A stretch of DNA of 64,000 nt from Zoroaster sp. YZ-2022 (lineage: Eukaryota > Echinodermata > Asteroidea > Forcipulatida > Zoroasteridae): assembly GCA_029582265.1 (NCBI GenBank), contig CM055817.1, positions 62,063,152 through 62,127,151 of the forward strand, in the 5' to 3' direction. The translations under genes and the position numbers were made by a program. Under the pieces are notes generated by a model. The model did not search any database, was not told the DNA's origin, and saw nothing but the letters and a program-made list of their open reading frames with translations. Of this stretch, positions 55,425 through 64,000 are shown in pieces; the first letter of the stretch is position 1, and the number at the start of each line of letters is the position of its first letter.

Positions 55425-58400
55425 CCCTTTCGATCCCACGGGCTCTAAAAAGAGCCTTTGTTGTGATACGCTTCCTTCCCGTGGGCTCTAAAAGGTGCCG
55501 GGAATCAGCATGCCCTTGACGACCACGGCGACTTAAATCACCATCTGAAAATGCTTGAGTGGTTTTGGGGGTTGGCGCCCTCTATTGACAGGAATGAAGT
55601 GTATAAAAGTTTATGAAAAGAAAAGTGCGTCACTTTGCGGTTCCCGGTGCTAGCGTCCACTCGCTTCCACAACGGTCAGTTTAATTTAGTTGCAATCATA
55701 ATGGAAACGGACATAAATGATGGCATTTTGGCTGAGATTTTGGCAGACAGTGGCTCAGAATCAGATGACGAAGTAACGGATGACGACAGCACTATAGAAG
55801 AACAAATTCCAGCGGAATTCGTTGAACTTGAAGAGGTAGGCCAAAATCACAGTAAAAATGAATAACTAATAACAGTTAACGTTACTCTTCCTGGCCCAAT
55901 GCAAATTAACGTAATTCACTTATTTTCCTAGGCTATAGCGTAAATAGCGTTACAACTGTTGGAGTTGAGTAATGTAAATTTAGAAAATGGATCCTTTAAT
56001 AGGATTGACCAATCCCCACCCCCTGGACTGGGTCAAAAAAGTCAAGTGAAAATGTACAATTATTAGTAGTTTGTTGGGAATGTTGGGGTAATATTTGTAT
56101 TCATTGAAACAGCAAGTTGATGTATAGATATAGCATAGAAATTTTAACATTCACCCATAGCCGGTCGTGCTGTTTAGCGTTAACAGGCTGAAAATGCACT
56201 CTTAGTCTCAAGCTTCCATATAAGTCATATAACACAAGAAGTTGTGGGAATTCACTTTCACAATCCCACATTAAAACAACAATTTATCGGCAACGAGTTT
56301 TGGAGAGTGGATGGAAGTATATTTCTTTTCTCAGCACAATATTCATTTTGCGCATGACCCCCTGTGGCCTGTGTGCACATGCAGCAAAGTAGCATTGAGA
56401 TATTGTATTTACAAATGTATGACCGAGATTAATCCTCCTTTGCCTTGTTTTTCTGTTGCAGCCGACCTACCAAGGTGATAGCCGACCGAGATCAAGGAGG
56501 ACGACAGGAAAGTTAGATTTCCGATCTGGTTGGGAACGACGAGACCATTACGAGTGTGGGACTGTGCAGTTCACTGGAAATTCTGGCCCCACCGGCGACT
56601 TTGCCACACTGTCGGCAGTAGAGATCTTCAAGCTGTATTTTTGTCAACTTGTGTGGAATATGCTCGTCGACGAGAGGACTAATCGCTATGCGCAGCAAAC
56701 AATAGAATCAATTCCTGATGAACAATTCTCCTGGCACCCAACCAACATTCCAGAAATGATGGCATTTGTGGCACTTCTCATTGCTATGGGCATAAACAAA
56801 TCCTCTCAATACAAGATGTACTGGTCGACATCTGAAATTCTTCACATCCCATTCTATCCGTCGATCATGTCCCGTAATCGGTTCAGTTCAATTCTTCGGT
56901 TCCTCCACATCTCAAATAACCAAATTCCTCGTAGAGCCTTGGCTAAACAGGACAAACTTTCAAAGTTCGGCCCTTGATAGAAGTCCTCGTCCAGAAGTTT
57001 CTCAACCTGTATAACCCTGCGCAGAATCTGTCTCCAGACGAGAGTATGTTGAAATTCAAGGGACGCTTGAGTTTTGTTCAGTACATGCCTAACAAACCTA
57101 TCAAACGGGGTATTAAAGCCTTCTCCCTGAACGAGTCCAAAACAGGATACACGTGTGCTTGGAAACTGTACACAGGAGCCAACGACACCCAAACTGTTTG
57201 TGATGCAGACGTAGATTTCAATTCATCAGACTGCCATCCACCAAACCCAACAGTTGCAGGAAAAGTCGTCATTGATCTGGTCCATGGACTTGAGAATAAG
57301 GGACACGTAATATATTGTGATAATTACTATACTAGCCCAGCCCTTGTAGCTAAACTTGCTAAACTAGGATTCGGATGTTGTGGAACTGTTCGTTACACTA
57401 CACAGGAATACCCCAGGCCGCAAACCCAAAACCATAAAATGAAGAAAGGAGATGACCCATTTTTTTGGTGAAAGGTGGGCAATTGTGTATCGTTTGGCAA
57501 TACAAAAATCTGTAACACTTTTTAACTAATGTAGGCAACACTGATTTGTCCAAAAAGCAAATTCGGTGTAATAAAAGCACAAGTGGATTTTGTGATGTTA
57601 TGAAGCCCAATTGTATTGAAGATTACAACAAAAACATGGGTGGAACTGATCTTGCCAACCAATGTTTTCAGTACTACAATCATACACACAGAAGCTTGAA
57701 ATGGTGGAAAAGAGTTTTTTCCATATGCTGAATATCTGTATTGTCAATAGCAGAGTAATATTCACCAGCATAGCAGGGAACAAAAATGTCAGTAATCTTG
57801 ATTTTCGTATAGGGATTGTACAGGGCTTGCTGTTGGGTTGGGAACGTAACGCAACAAGTCAATTGAGATACCATATTCCTATTGAGTTGACAGGGCAACA
57901 GCACTATCCTGGCAAAACCCCAATGGAAAGAAACGCGACTGCATTGTTTGCAGTAACCGAAAATTAGGCAGGCGAAAACAAACAAAGATGATCTGTAAAC
58001 AATGTACTCAACCTATGTGCATAGTTCCTTGCTTTGAGAAATACCACATCACTTGATTGTAAATCTATACTATTTGCCTTCAAACCCCCCCCCCCCCGTT
58101 CAATGTTGGGAAAGGTCAGACAAGCCGCAGATTACAGTCCAAACCAACATTGAATTGGGGAAATGAGGTTGTTAGCATGGATTGTGATGTATGTACACTG
58201 AATGGTTCATTTCCAAGTAGAAAACAAACAAAAAATCCCCAAAAATCTCATCCAAGTTAATATTTTTCACATGGAAAAGAAATCTTATACATGTACCGTA
58301 TTTGCATGAAATATCACCCATTTGTATTACTTTTCTTAAGTGTAAATACTGATCTAAATATTTCATTGTTTTGCTTTTACACTTAAAAATCTGCACAATA

Positions 58401-58624
58401 TTTTCCTCCCTTTGTATACTCATTTGTACCATCAGTTTAACATACAAATATATTTGAGCCATTTGGTATGTACAGTACATGTAAAAAAAGTGTCTATTAC
58501 TGCAGAGTGAGGGCGCACTTCAATGAAATTGTGAAAAACCCACTGGTGCTCAAGTGACATTGGGCTCCTAATTACTGTGGTAAAGAAGGGTACTTTCTTA
58601 CATAACTGGCTGGTAATGAAAGGG
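55425..58624 (+). mobile_element. piggyBac element, 3.2 kb
   Basis: TTAA at 55421-55424 and 58625-58628. Ends CCCTTTCGATCCCACGGG and inverse CCCTTTCATTACCAGCC share the CCCTTTC(A/G)(A/T)T start. Near the left end CCCGTGGGCTCTAAAA is repeated as a subterminal hairpin. It carries one transposase gene with an intron. It inserted just upstream of an exon of the lectin gene. Confidence 0.9.
55701..58056 (+). pseudogene. piggyBac transposase, two exons, frame-broken
   Basis: Exon 1 (55701-55835) starts METDINDGILAEILADSGSE and ends VELEE before GTAGGC; exon 2 begins after TTTTCTGTTGCAG at 56462. The catalytic Asp residues are visible in SPDESMLKFKGR, VIYCDNYYTS and NMGGTDLANQ. The end has a Cys-rich finger (CIVCSNRK, ICKQCTQPMCIVPC, FEKYHIT-stop), typical of piggyBac. 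Frame shifts occur near 56974, 57462 (in a T7 run), 57715 (in a T6 run) and 57927. The enzyme would excise the element precisely at TTAA; as written it is not translatable. Confidence 0.85.
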
Positions 58625-58733
58625 TTAAGGAGGTCACGGAGTGCCTTCTCTTTCAGCGATGCACCCTTTTTACTACTTTGAATCCACTTCTGAATGAATA
58701 TTATTTTAACGATTAATCTACAGCTGTCAGAAT

Positions 58734-58948
58734 GCAGGCTCACATCTGATACGCCAGCAATGAACCGGATTCAAGCGGTAAGATGCGATGGGTGTTACCC
58801 TACCGTAACCCGTGTAACTGCACTAAAATACGTCTTGGTGGAGTCAACATGCAGAAACCATGGCGACCGTTTGAACCTCGATATCTTAATTCATTGGTGA
58901 TAACTGATGATATTGATGAGATCAAGATGCTGCTGAATTGCTCACTGC
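58734..58948 (+). CDS. candidate exon upstream of lectin exon (frame ambiguous)
   Basis: Bounded by TTAATCTACAG and donor C|GTAAGT. The frame matching the lectin exon in phase reads CTKIRLGGVNMQKPWRPFEP, RYLNSLVITDDIDEIKMLLN, CSL, but has a stop upstream at about 58745. Another frame is open from the acceptor (LSECRLTSDTPAMNRIQAVR, VLVESTCRNHGDRLNLDILI) and stops at 58900. A single one-base slip would join the second to the first. No domain is recognised. Confidence 0.45.
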
Positions 58949-59113
58949 GTAAGTCCAACTTAATATGATTATTATCCCTATTCATCTCTTAAATTTAAGT
59001 GTTGATTCTCACGTTTTATAAGATTCTTTGTTGTTTTCTGTCACAGATTTACCTCGAATTTTCCAAATCAGAATTTATTTATTTGTTTAACGGTTTTTTT
59101 TCTTCAAACGCAG

Positions 59114-59394
59114 TGCAAAAACACGTCTGTGAGCACGAAACGTTCTTCATCGATTGTAGAAACAACAAGACCATCGATGTGAAGTGGGCCCTCTACGGTC
59201 GTGAAGACGGTTCTTCTCTCTGTGTCATCAATGAAGCAGTACCTTGCGGTAATGAAGCTCAGTCGCTGCAGAAGGTTCAGGCAGATTGTCAGGGCAAGGA
59301 GCGATGTACATTCACTGCTACCAATAGTCACTTTGGTGGTGATCCTTGTAAAAAAGTTGGGAAGTATCTGAAAGTTATTTATATTTGCCGATAA
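59114..59394 (+). CDS. terminal exon: galactose/rhamnose-binding lectin (SUEL) domain
   Basis: After acceptor TTCAAACGCAG the frame reads QKHVCEHETFFIDCRNNKTI, DVKWALYGREDGSSLCV, AVPCGNEAQSLQKVQADCQG, KERCTFTATNSHFGGDPCKK, VGKYLKVIYICR and a TAA stop. It has the family's Cys pattern with CEHE, ALYGR and the DPC..V.KYL.V.Y.C end, about 90 residues, a full Gal_Lectin domain at the C-terminus. Such domains bind galactose or rhamnose extracellularly. It starts two bases into a codon, matching the donor phase at 58948. There is no membrane segment after it. It may be the last exon of the CUB gene further left. Confidence 0.85.
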
Positions 59395-60090
59395 ATTAAC
59401 GCATCAAAGTGATGATTTTGATGGACAAGAATTTATTTTTAATATACAGTGATAAAACGTATTTATAAATTAAATTTACTTATGTTGCGTTTACTTTAGA
59501 AATTGGCGTAGCTATTTGTTAATGGGTTCACTGAAGCCAAAAAGGTATCCGGTTTCTGGTCATCGGTCGGCTTCAAAATCGGTGTGATGACGTGCTTCTT
59601 CGGCCTGTGTGTATACGCGGGGACTAAATTTCCCATATACAAAGTATGGTGGCTAACAGAGGCCTCACAGAGCGGGCAAACGTTCATACCTCTATGTGAA
59701 AAAGTCGTTTAAAACACAGCACAGCAGAATTCTAATCGATCCAGTAATTTTGGCTGGAATTGGACATCATTTCATAGCAAAAAAACAACAAAAATAATAA
59801 AACTAAAAATACCAACGGGCGGGTCTGGAAACTTTTGTTTTGGGCCTGATGGAACTATAATGTTTAGAGAGTGAAATGGCGCTGAAATGGAAGCTGTGTA
59901 TTCATAACAAAAAAAAACGGTTATGCATTCAATTGTCCCCCCCCCCCCCGAGCACCCAGGCCCTGTCTCTTGATTTGGGGATTGGTAAATGGAAATGTTC
60001 ATTCCCGGCATATGGGGTACAGTTGAAGTGACAATATCCTCACACCATCCGCAACATCCATATGTGGGGATGTCAGTTATATCACTCTCC
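59395..60090. other. 3' flank with dispersed repeat
   Basis: TATCCGGTTTCTGGTCATCG and GGCTTCAAAATCGGTG (59548-59590) are shared with 18840-18880. Nothing coding is recognised; a minus-strand open frame at 59772-60302 is low-complexity. Confidence 0.5.
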
Positions 60091-60094
60091 GTGC

Positions 60095-60300
60095 AGTGAG
60101 CAACGGCGCACCTGGGGGGCTTGGGGGCTTGAGCGCCCCAAGTGGGTCCCCGCAAAAGAAGGGACAAAAAGAAGAAGGACAAAAAGGAGAGAGAGAGGGG
60201 AGGAGAAAAGTTGCAAATGTTTTTTCCAGCCCTTTTCATCTTATGCCACTGGAATTTTTTTTTCTTCTTTCTGCCAAAATTTATTTTATTATGATGTCTC
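60095..60300. mobile_element. possible left end of ZMYM-type hAT element
   Basis: GGCGCACCTGGGGGGCTTGG and GCTTGAGCGCCCCAAGTGGG resemble the G-rich termini of hAT elements that encode ZMYM1-like transposases, followed by an A/G-rich run. The right end and target duplication are not identified. Confidence 0.4.
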
Positions 60301-60310
60301 ATGAAATCTC

Positions 60311-61328
60311 ACTATAATTGTTTAAATTTGCAACAATAACATAAACATTTGAAACCAACGTGCCAATTTGTCCGGGCTAAAATATATTTTACGTGGTTCC
60401 GCATTTTTCAAATTTAAGTGTTTTCCTTTTCAAGGAATGCCGGACAAGTGTAAGGATAAAGTAATGCATTTTGTTTACCCCACAATTTATTTTTTAGATG
60501 ATGTATAATGAATATGCATGAACATGTAACTCTGGTGCAACGACCAGATCCAATCTTATTTTATCATGTGTTGTTTCCTTTCTCCATTTTTCTTTAACTC
60601 GGCTGTGTGCAGGGCATTAAAAAGGCCTGCAATCCTACCCTTTCAAATTACACATCACATACATGCCCAGGTTGGGTTTTAGTTTTAGTTTAGTAATCTG
60701 ATATAAATAATTATTATGTGACACCGTTTTAGCAAAAAAGAAGAAGAAAAAGATTACCGGTAGGATCTGAATTTGCCGCCCACTTGTTCATGGAATTTGC
60801 CGCCCATTGATGGAAAGTAGGTAGCACCGCCCCGGAATGATCTCTTCAACAACGTCCGCTATATAATTATTTAAAGCAAAAAATCTTGCCGACGATATAC
60901 ACTCAAGTTCATGTTTATTAAGAGGGAGTATTACTGAAAAATTGCAATCCAGACTCCAGAGATTGGCTTCATCGGTAAGTATAATCAATTGGAAGTCCAG
61001 TAGGCTGTTTTTGCAGCACTGTACACAGATTACACCAACATACCACAACATTCTGGGGAAACCATGCGGGCACCAGCCTAACCCAGATGAGTGGCAATAA
61101 GTCTAACATATATACTTGGGCCCTATTTCTTGTTTTGAGCCTATATTGACAATCTGACGAACATCCATTATAAATAAGTTTAGAACTAAATATATATGCC
61201 CCCTATACTGAATACAAAAAAATAAACACCATGTTAAAGATACAAATTAAGGGCTAGTATTAAAAAAAAAAAAAAAAAATTAAAATGTGCAATTTTTATT
61301 TTGATTTGTACTTTCTCAGAAATTAAGA
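60311..61328. other. non-coding sequence upstream of hAT transposase
   Basis: GAATTTGCCGCCCA occurs twice at 60769-60808. An A17-A18 run is at 61262-61280. No gene is recognised. Confidence 0.4.
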
Positions 61329-63693
61329 ATGAGCACCAGTGGGCCCCCACCCAAGAAACTGAAGCAAGCCAAATTAAGCTTTGCCCCAGTAAGCAAAGAG
61401 AGTAGCTCTAAAGACACCCCTGATGACTTCGGCATCCTTAAGTCCGTTCCACAGCGTGGAAGCAGTGAAAGCTCAGACGACTGCAATAAACAAATTGATT
61501 CTGCCACAGCTGTCATAATAGAAGGGTCTAACTGTACAGGTTTCACAAATAAGTACGACATTGGAAACTACAGTAAAGCGCACGGGAGGAAATTGCTAGA
61601 CGATGAAACAAAGTTGGCCCTCATTACAGACTGCTGGGTACCTGATTCCTCCTTCAACTTCCCACAGTGTGCAAATTCTAGGAGACGATTTCAACATAGC
61701 TGGCTAAAACGATACAACTGGTTGGCATACAGCGATGCAGAGAAGGGTGTTTTCTGCAAACCATGTCTCATCTTTGCCCTGAATCTGCCGGAGCACACGG
61801 CAATCAAATATTAAAAACCTTAGTAAGCACTCCCTTTAACAAATACAAAGACGCAATTGAAGTCTTCAACAAGCACAACAGTGCAAAGTATCATGCTGAT
61901 GCTGTCAACTCATGTCAGATGTTTCTCAAGGTTGTGACCAACAAGGTACCAAGCATTGACAATCAACTTGACAACACAAGACAACAACAAATAATAACCA
62001 ATAGACAGCGTATTAGACCTATGATTGAAACTGTGCTCTTTTTGGGAAGGCAGGAAATTTCATTTCGTGGTCACCGAGACAGCGGCAGTATCGCCAACAT
62101 CGCCAACACATCCACGGAAAATGATGGAAACTTCAGGTCAGCCCTTCGTTTCCGCATCAACGCTGGAGACAATTATCTGAAGAGGCACATAGAAACTGCA
62201 GGAGGAAACGCCATGTACACAAGTTGGAACACACAAAATGAGATCATCAACACCGTTGGAGATATTATCTCTGAAAAGATAGTTGATGAAGTGAAGGATG
62301 CGAAATACTTCAGTGTATTGGTGGATGAGACAACAGACTGTTCCACAAAAGAACAAATGAGCCTATCAGTGAGATATGTGCATGATGGCAAAAGTATGTG
62401 AGAAGTTTTGACTTTTGTAACAGTGAATGATCCTCACAGGACACGGACTTGCAAGCATACTTGACATACTCCATGAGAAAACTCTAGATCCCATGAATAT
62501 GCGTGGTCAAGGTTATGATGGGGCTTCGGCTATGAGCGGGCAATTTAATGGAGTCCAAGCATGCATAAGAGAGAAGAACCCACTCGCAGTGTACACACAT
62601 TGTGCAAGTCATGTATTAAATCTGGTTGTCTCTCATGGAAGTAACTTACCTACAATACTAAACACGATCAGCACCATTCAGGAGATTTGTTCGTTTTTTG
62701 GAAACGTCTGAAAAAACTATGCACCACAAGATGGGTTGAGAGGCACGAGGCTGTTAACGTCTTCTATGAACTCTACGTCCCTATAGAGGAGGCCCTTGAG
62801 TATGTGTCACATAATGGTGACAGATCATCGTCGCAAAGAGCGTCCACATTGCTTACTGCTCTCAGATCTTCAGTATTTATCGTGGCCACAACCATACTAA
62901 ACCGGCTCAGCGGAGTCCTCCTACCCTTATCCCGGAAATTGCAGTCACCTACATGTGACCTCGTTGGATGCGTTAGACTTGTGCGTGATGTGCAGCAGAT
63001 CATCAAGCAAATGAGGGAAAACAGTGAAGAAGAGTTTGGACGGTTGTTTAGTGACGCAACGAAGTTGGCTGATGATAGACGGCGTCATACGCAAACCACG
63101 GACAGCATCTCGTCAAACAGCTAGAGAAAATCATCCATCTCAATCAGCTGAAGAATACTTCAGGGTATCAATGTTTGGCATCTACATTGATCAATTGCTA
63201 GTGAACTCAGCACAAGGTTTTCAGTCCACTTTGAAAGATGCGCCAAACTACAGTACATATTGCCTGCATACTGCAATGATACCAACTTCAATCAACTCCA
63301 GGACATTGTGCAAATGTACGCACAAGACATCGAATCTGAAGGCATAGTGAGAGGCGAGTTTGATATGTGGTGTGCGAGGTGGGGAAAAATGCTGTCGGTA
63401 ATGTACCATCTACACCTACAGAGACTCTGACTTCAGTACCAGGATTGGCGGACCTGTACCCGAATATACACACACTTATCACGATATTTGCAGTCATCCC
63501 TGCTACCTCAGCTACTGCAGAACGCACCTTCGGTACCCTTCGTCGCCTTAAATCCTACTTGAGGTCAACCGCGAGCAACCAGCGTCTGACAGGCCTTGCT
63601 TTGATGGCTATACATAGAGCAATAGATGTGGACATCGATGACGTCATAAATCGGATGGCACTAAAGCGTCGTAGATTGGACTTTTCACTTTAA
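61329..63693 (+). pseudogene. ZMYM1-like hAT transposase, multiply frame-broken
   Basis: Starts MSTSGPPPKKLKQAKLSF. A TTF-type zinc-binding region follows (RFQHSWLKRYNWL, GVFCKPCLIFA). The catalytic core has SVLVDETTDCS (first Asp), RGQGYDGASAMSGQFNG (second Asp) and THCASHVLNLVV. The C-terminus has the hAT dimerisation block ATSATAERTFGTLRRLKSYL and ends RRRLDFSL. Frame changes occur near 61775, 62399, 62697 (in a T6 run), 63080, 63230 and 63385, with only short overlaps, so the full protein of about 780 residues can be followed but not translated. It uses a DDE-type cut-and-paste mechanism. Confidence 0.85.
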
Positions 63694-63774
63694 TGTTATT
63701 GCCTCACTAGATTTATTAAGTAAAGTTGTACATTTGTCACAAATAAATGATTTTTTTAGGTATCATAAATGAAA

Positions 63775-63865
63775 GGATTAGGAGCCAGTTTTTGAACGTC
63801 CTTATTATTATACCCTATGCCTCTACCTAACCAGTTTTTGAACACCCTTACATCCTATGCCTCTA
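63775..63865. repeat. short tandem duplication
   Basis: CCAGTTTTTGAAC..CCTTA..CCTATGCCTCTAC occurs twice with about a 47-base period. Confidence 0.7.
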
Positions 63866-63907
63866 CTAGGACTATAGAGGTTAAAAATTGCTGCCCCCTA
63901 TTATACT

Positions 63908-64000
63908 AATGGCACCGTGGTCACGTGGTTAGACTGCAGGACTTGCAATCACAAGGTTGTGAGTTCGGAATCCCAGGCTGACCGCTGATTTCACAATGCC
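63908..64000 (+). mobile_element. SINE head, cut by window end
   Basis: GGCACCGTGGTCACGTGGTT (A-box-like) and GTTGTGAGTTCGGAATCCC (B box with an extra G) form a tRNA-like head different from the other SINEs. The extra base in the B box argues against a functional tRNA. Confidence 0.6.

Noticed and set aside
59772..60302. 176-residue minus-strand open frame
   Set aside because: Low-complexity Phe/Leu/Lys sequence across the G-rich hAT-like end and A/G tract.

Overview
This is a repeat-dominated, intron-rich animal nuclear sequence with one 500-base assembly gap (41072-41571). There are no prokaryotic operons, ribosomal or genuine tRNA genes, and no CRISPR arrays. The extracellular modules (CUB domains and a sea-urchin-egg-lectin type galactose-binding domain) and the tRNA-derived SINEs with a 'CCTTGAGCAAGACACTT'-like core suggest a marine deuterostome, most likely an echinoderm or hemichordate. 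That placement is inference from repeat and domain style only.

Layout. 1-9.2 kb: three long tandem units of AT-rich non-coding repeat. They carry four paralogous copies of a TA-flanked inverted-repeat element whose centre is a 65-bp satellite. 9.2-16.5 kb: SINE, foldback elements and minisatellites. 16.6-36.5 kb: candidate exons of a secreted or membrane multidomain gene on the + strand, at least three CUB modules and then unidentified ectodomain exons. These are separated by introns full of hAT, piggyBac-like and foldback elements, SINEs and minisatellites. Several exons carry an in-frame stop or frame slip. 36.9-41 kb and 50.0-54.6 kb: two copies of an unusual composite element, described below. 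41.6-50 kb: two PIF/Harbinger-type elements, a 57-60 bp minisatellite and a hAT MITE. 55.4-58.6 kb: a complete piggyBac element with TTAA sites and a frame-broken transposase. 58.7-59.4 kb: the terminal exons of a gene ending in a galactose-binding lectin domain. 60.1-63.7 kb: a ZMYM1-like hAT transposase pseudogene. 63.9-64 kb: the head of another SINE.

Most interesting: the element at 50028-54567, with a partner copy starting at 36890. It has 5'-AGTAGTATG termini, a perfect 6-bp flanking duplication ACCACC and long hairpin palindromes just inside each tip. Its arms are inverted, and mirrored 15-bp and 20-bp satellite blocks enclose a single short gene. That gene encodes a 253-residue protein with one C2H2 finger, a long acidic tract and a helical C-terminal region, and has its own TATA box. 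The first copy is intact; the second is frameshifted. The satellite has the same sequence as the last codons of the gene. The termini and 6-bp duplication recall Polinton/Maverick elements, but none of their core genes is seen, so this could be an undescribed or strongly reduced element.

The genes here are not an operon. The CUB exons and the lectin exon may belong to one large gene interrupted by transposons, or to two; the sequence alone cannot decide. Many frame breaks lie in or near homopolymers, so some apparent pseudogenes may be assembly errors.
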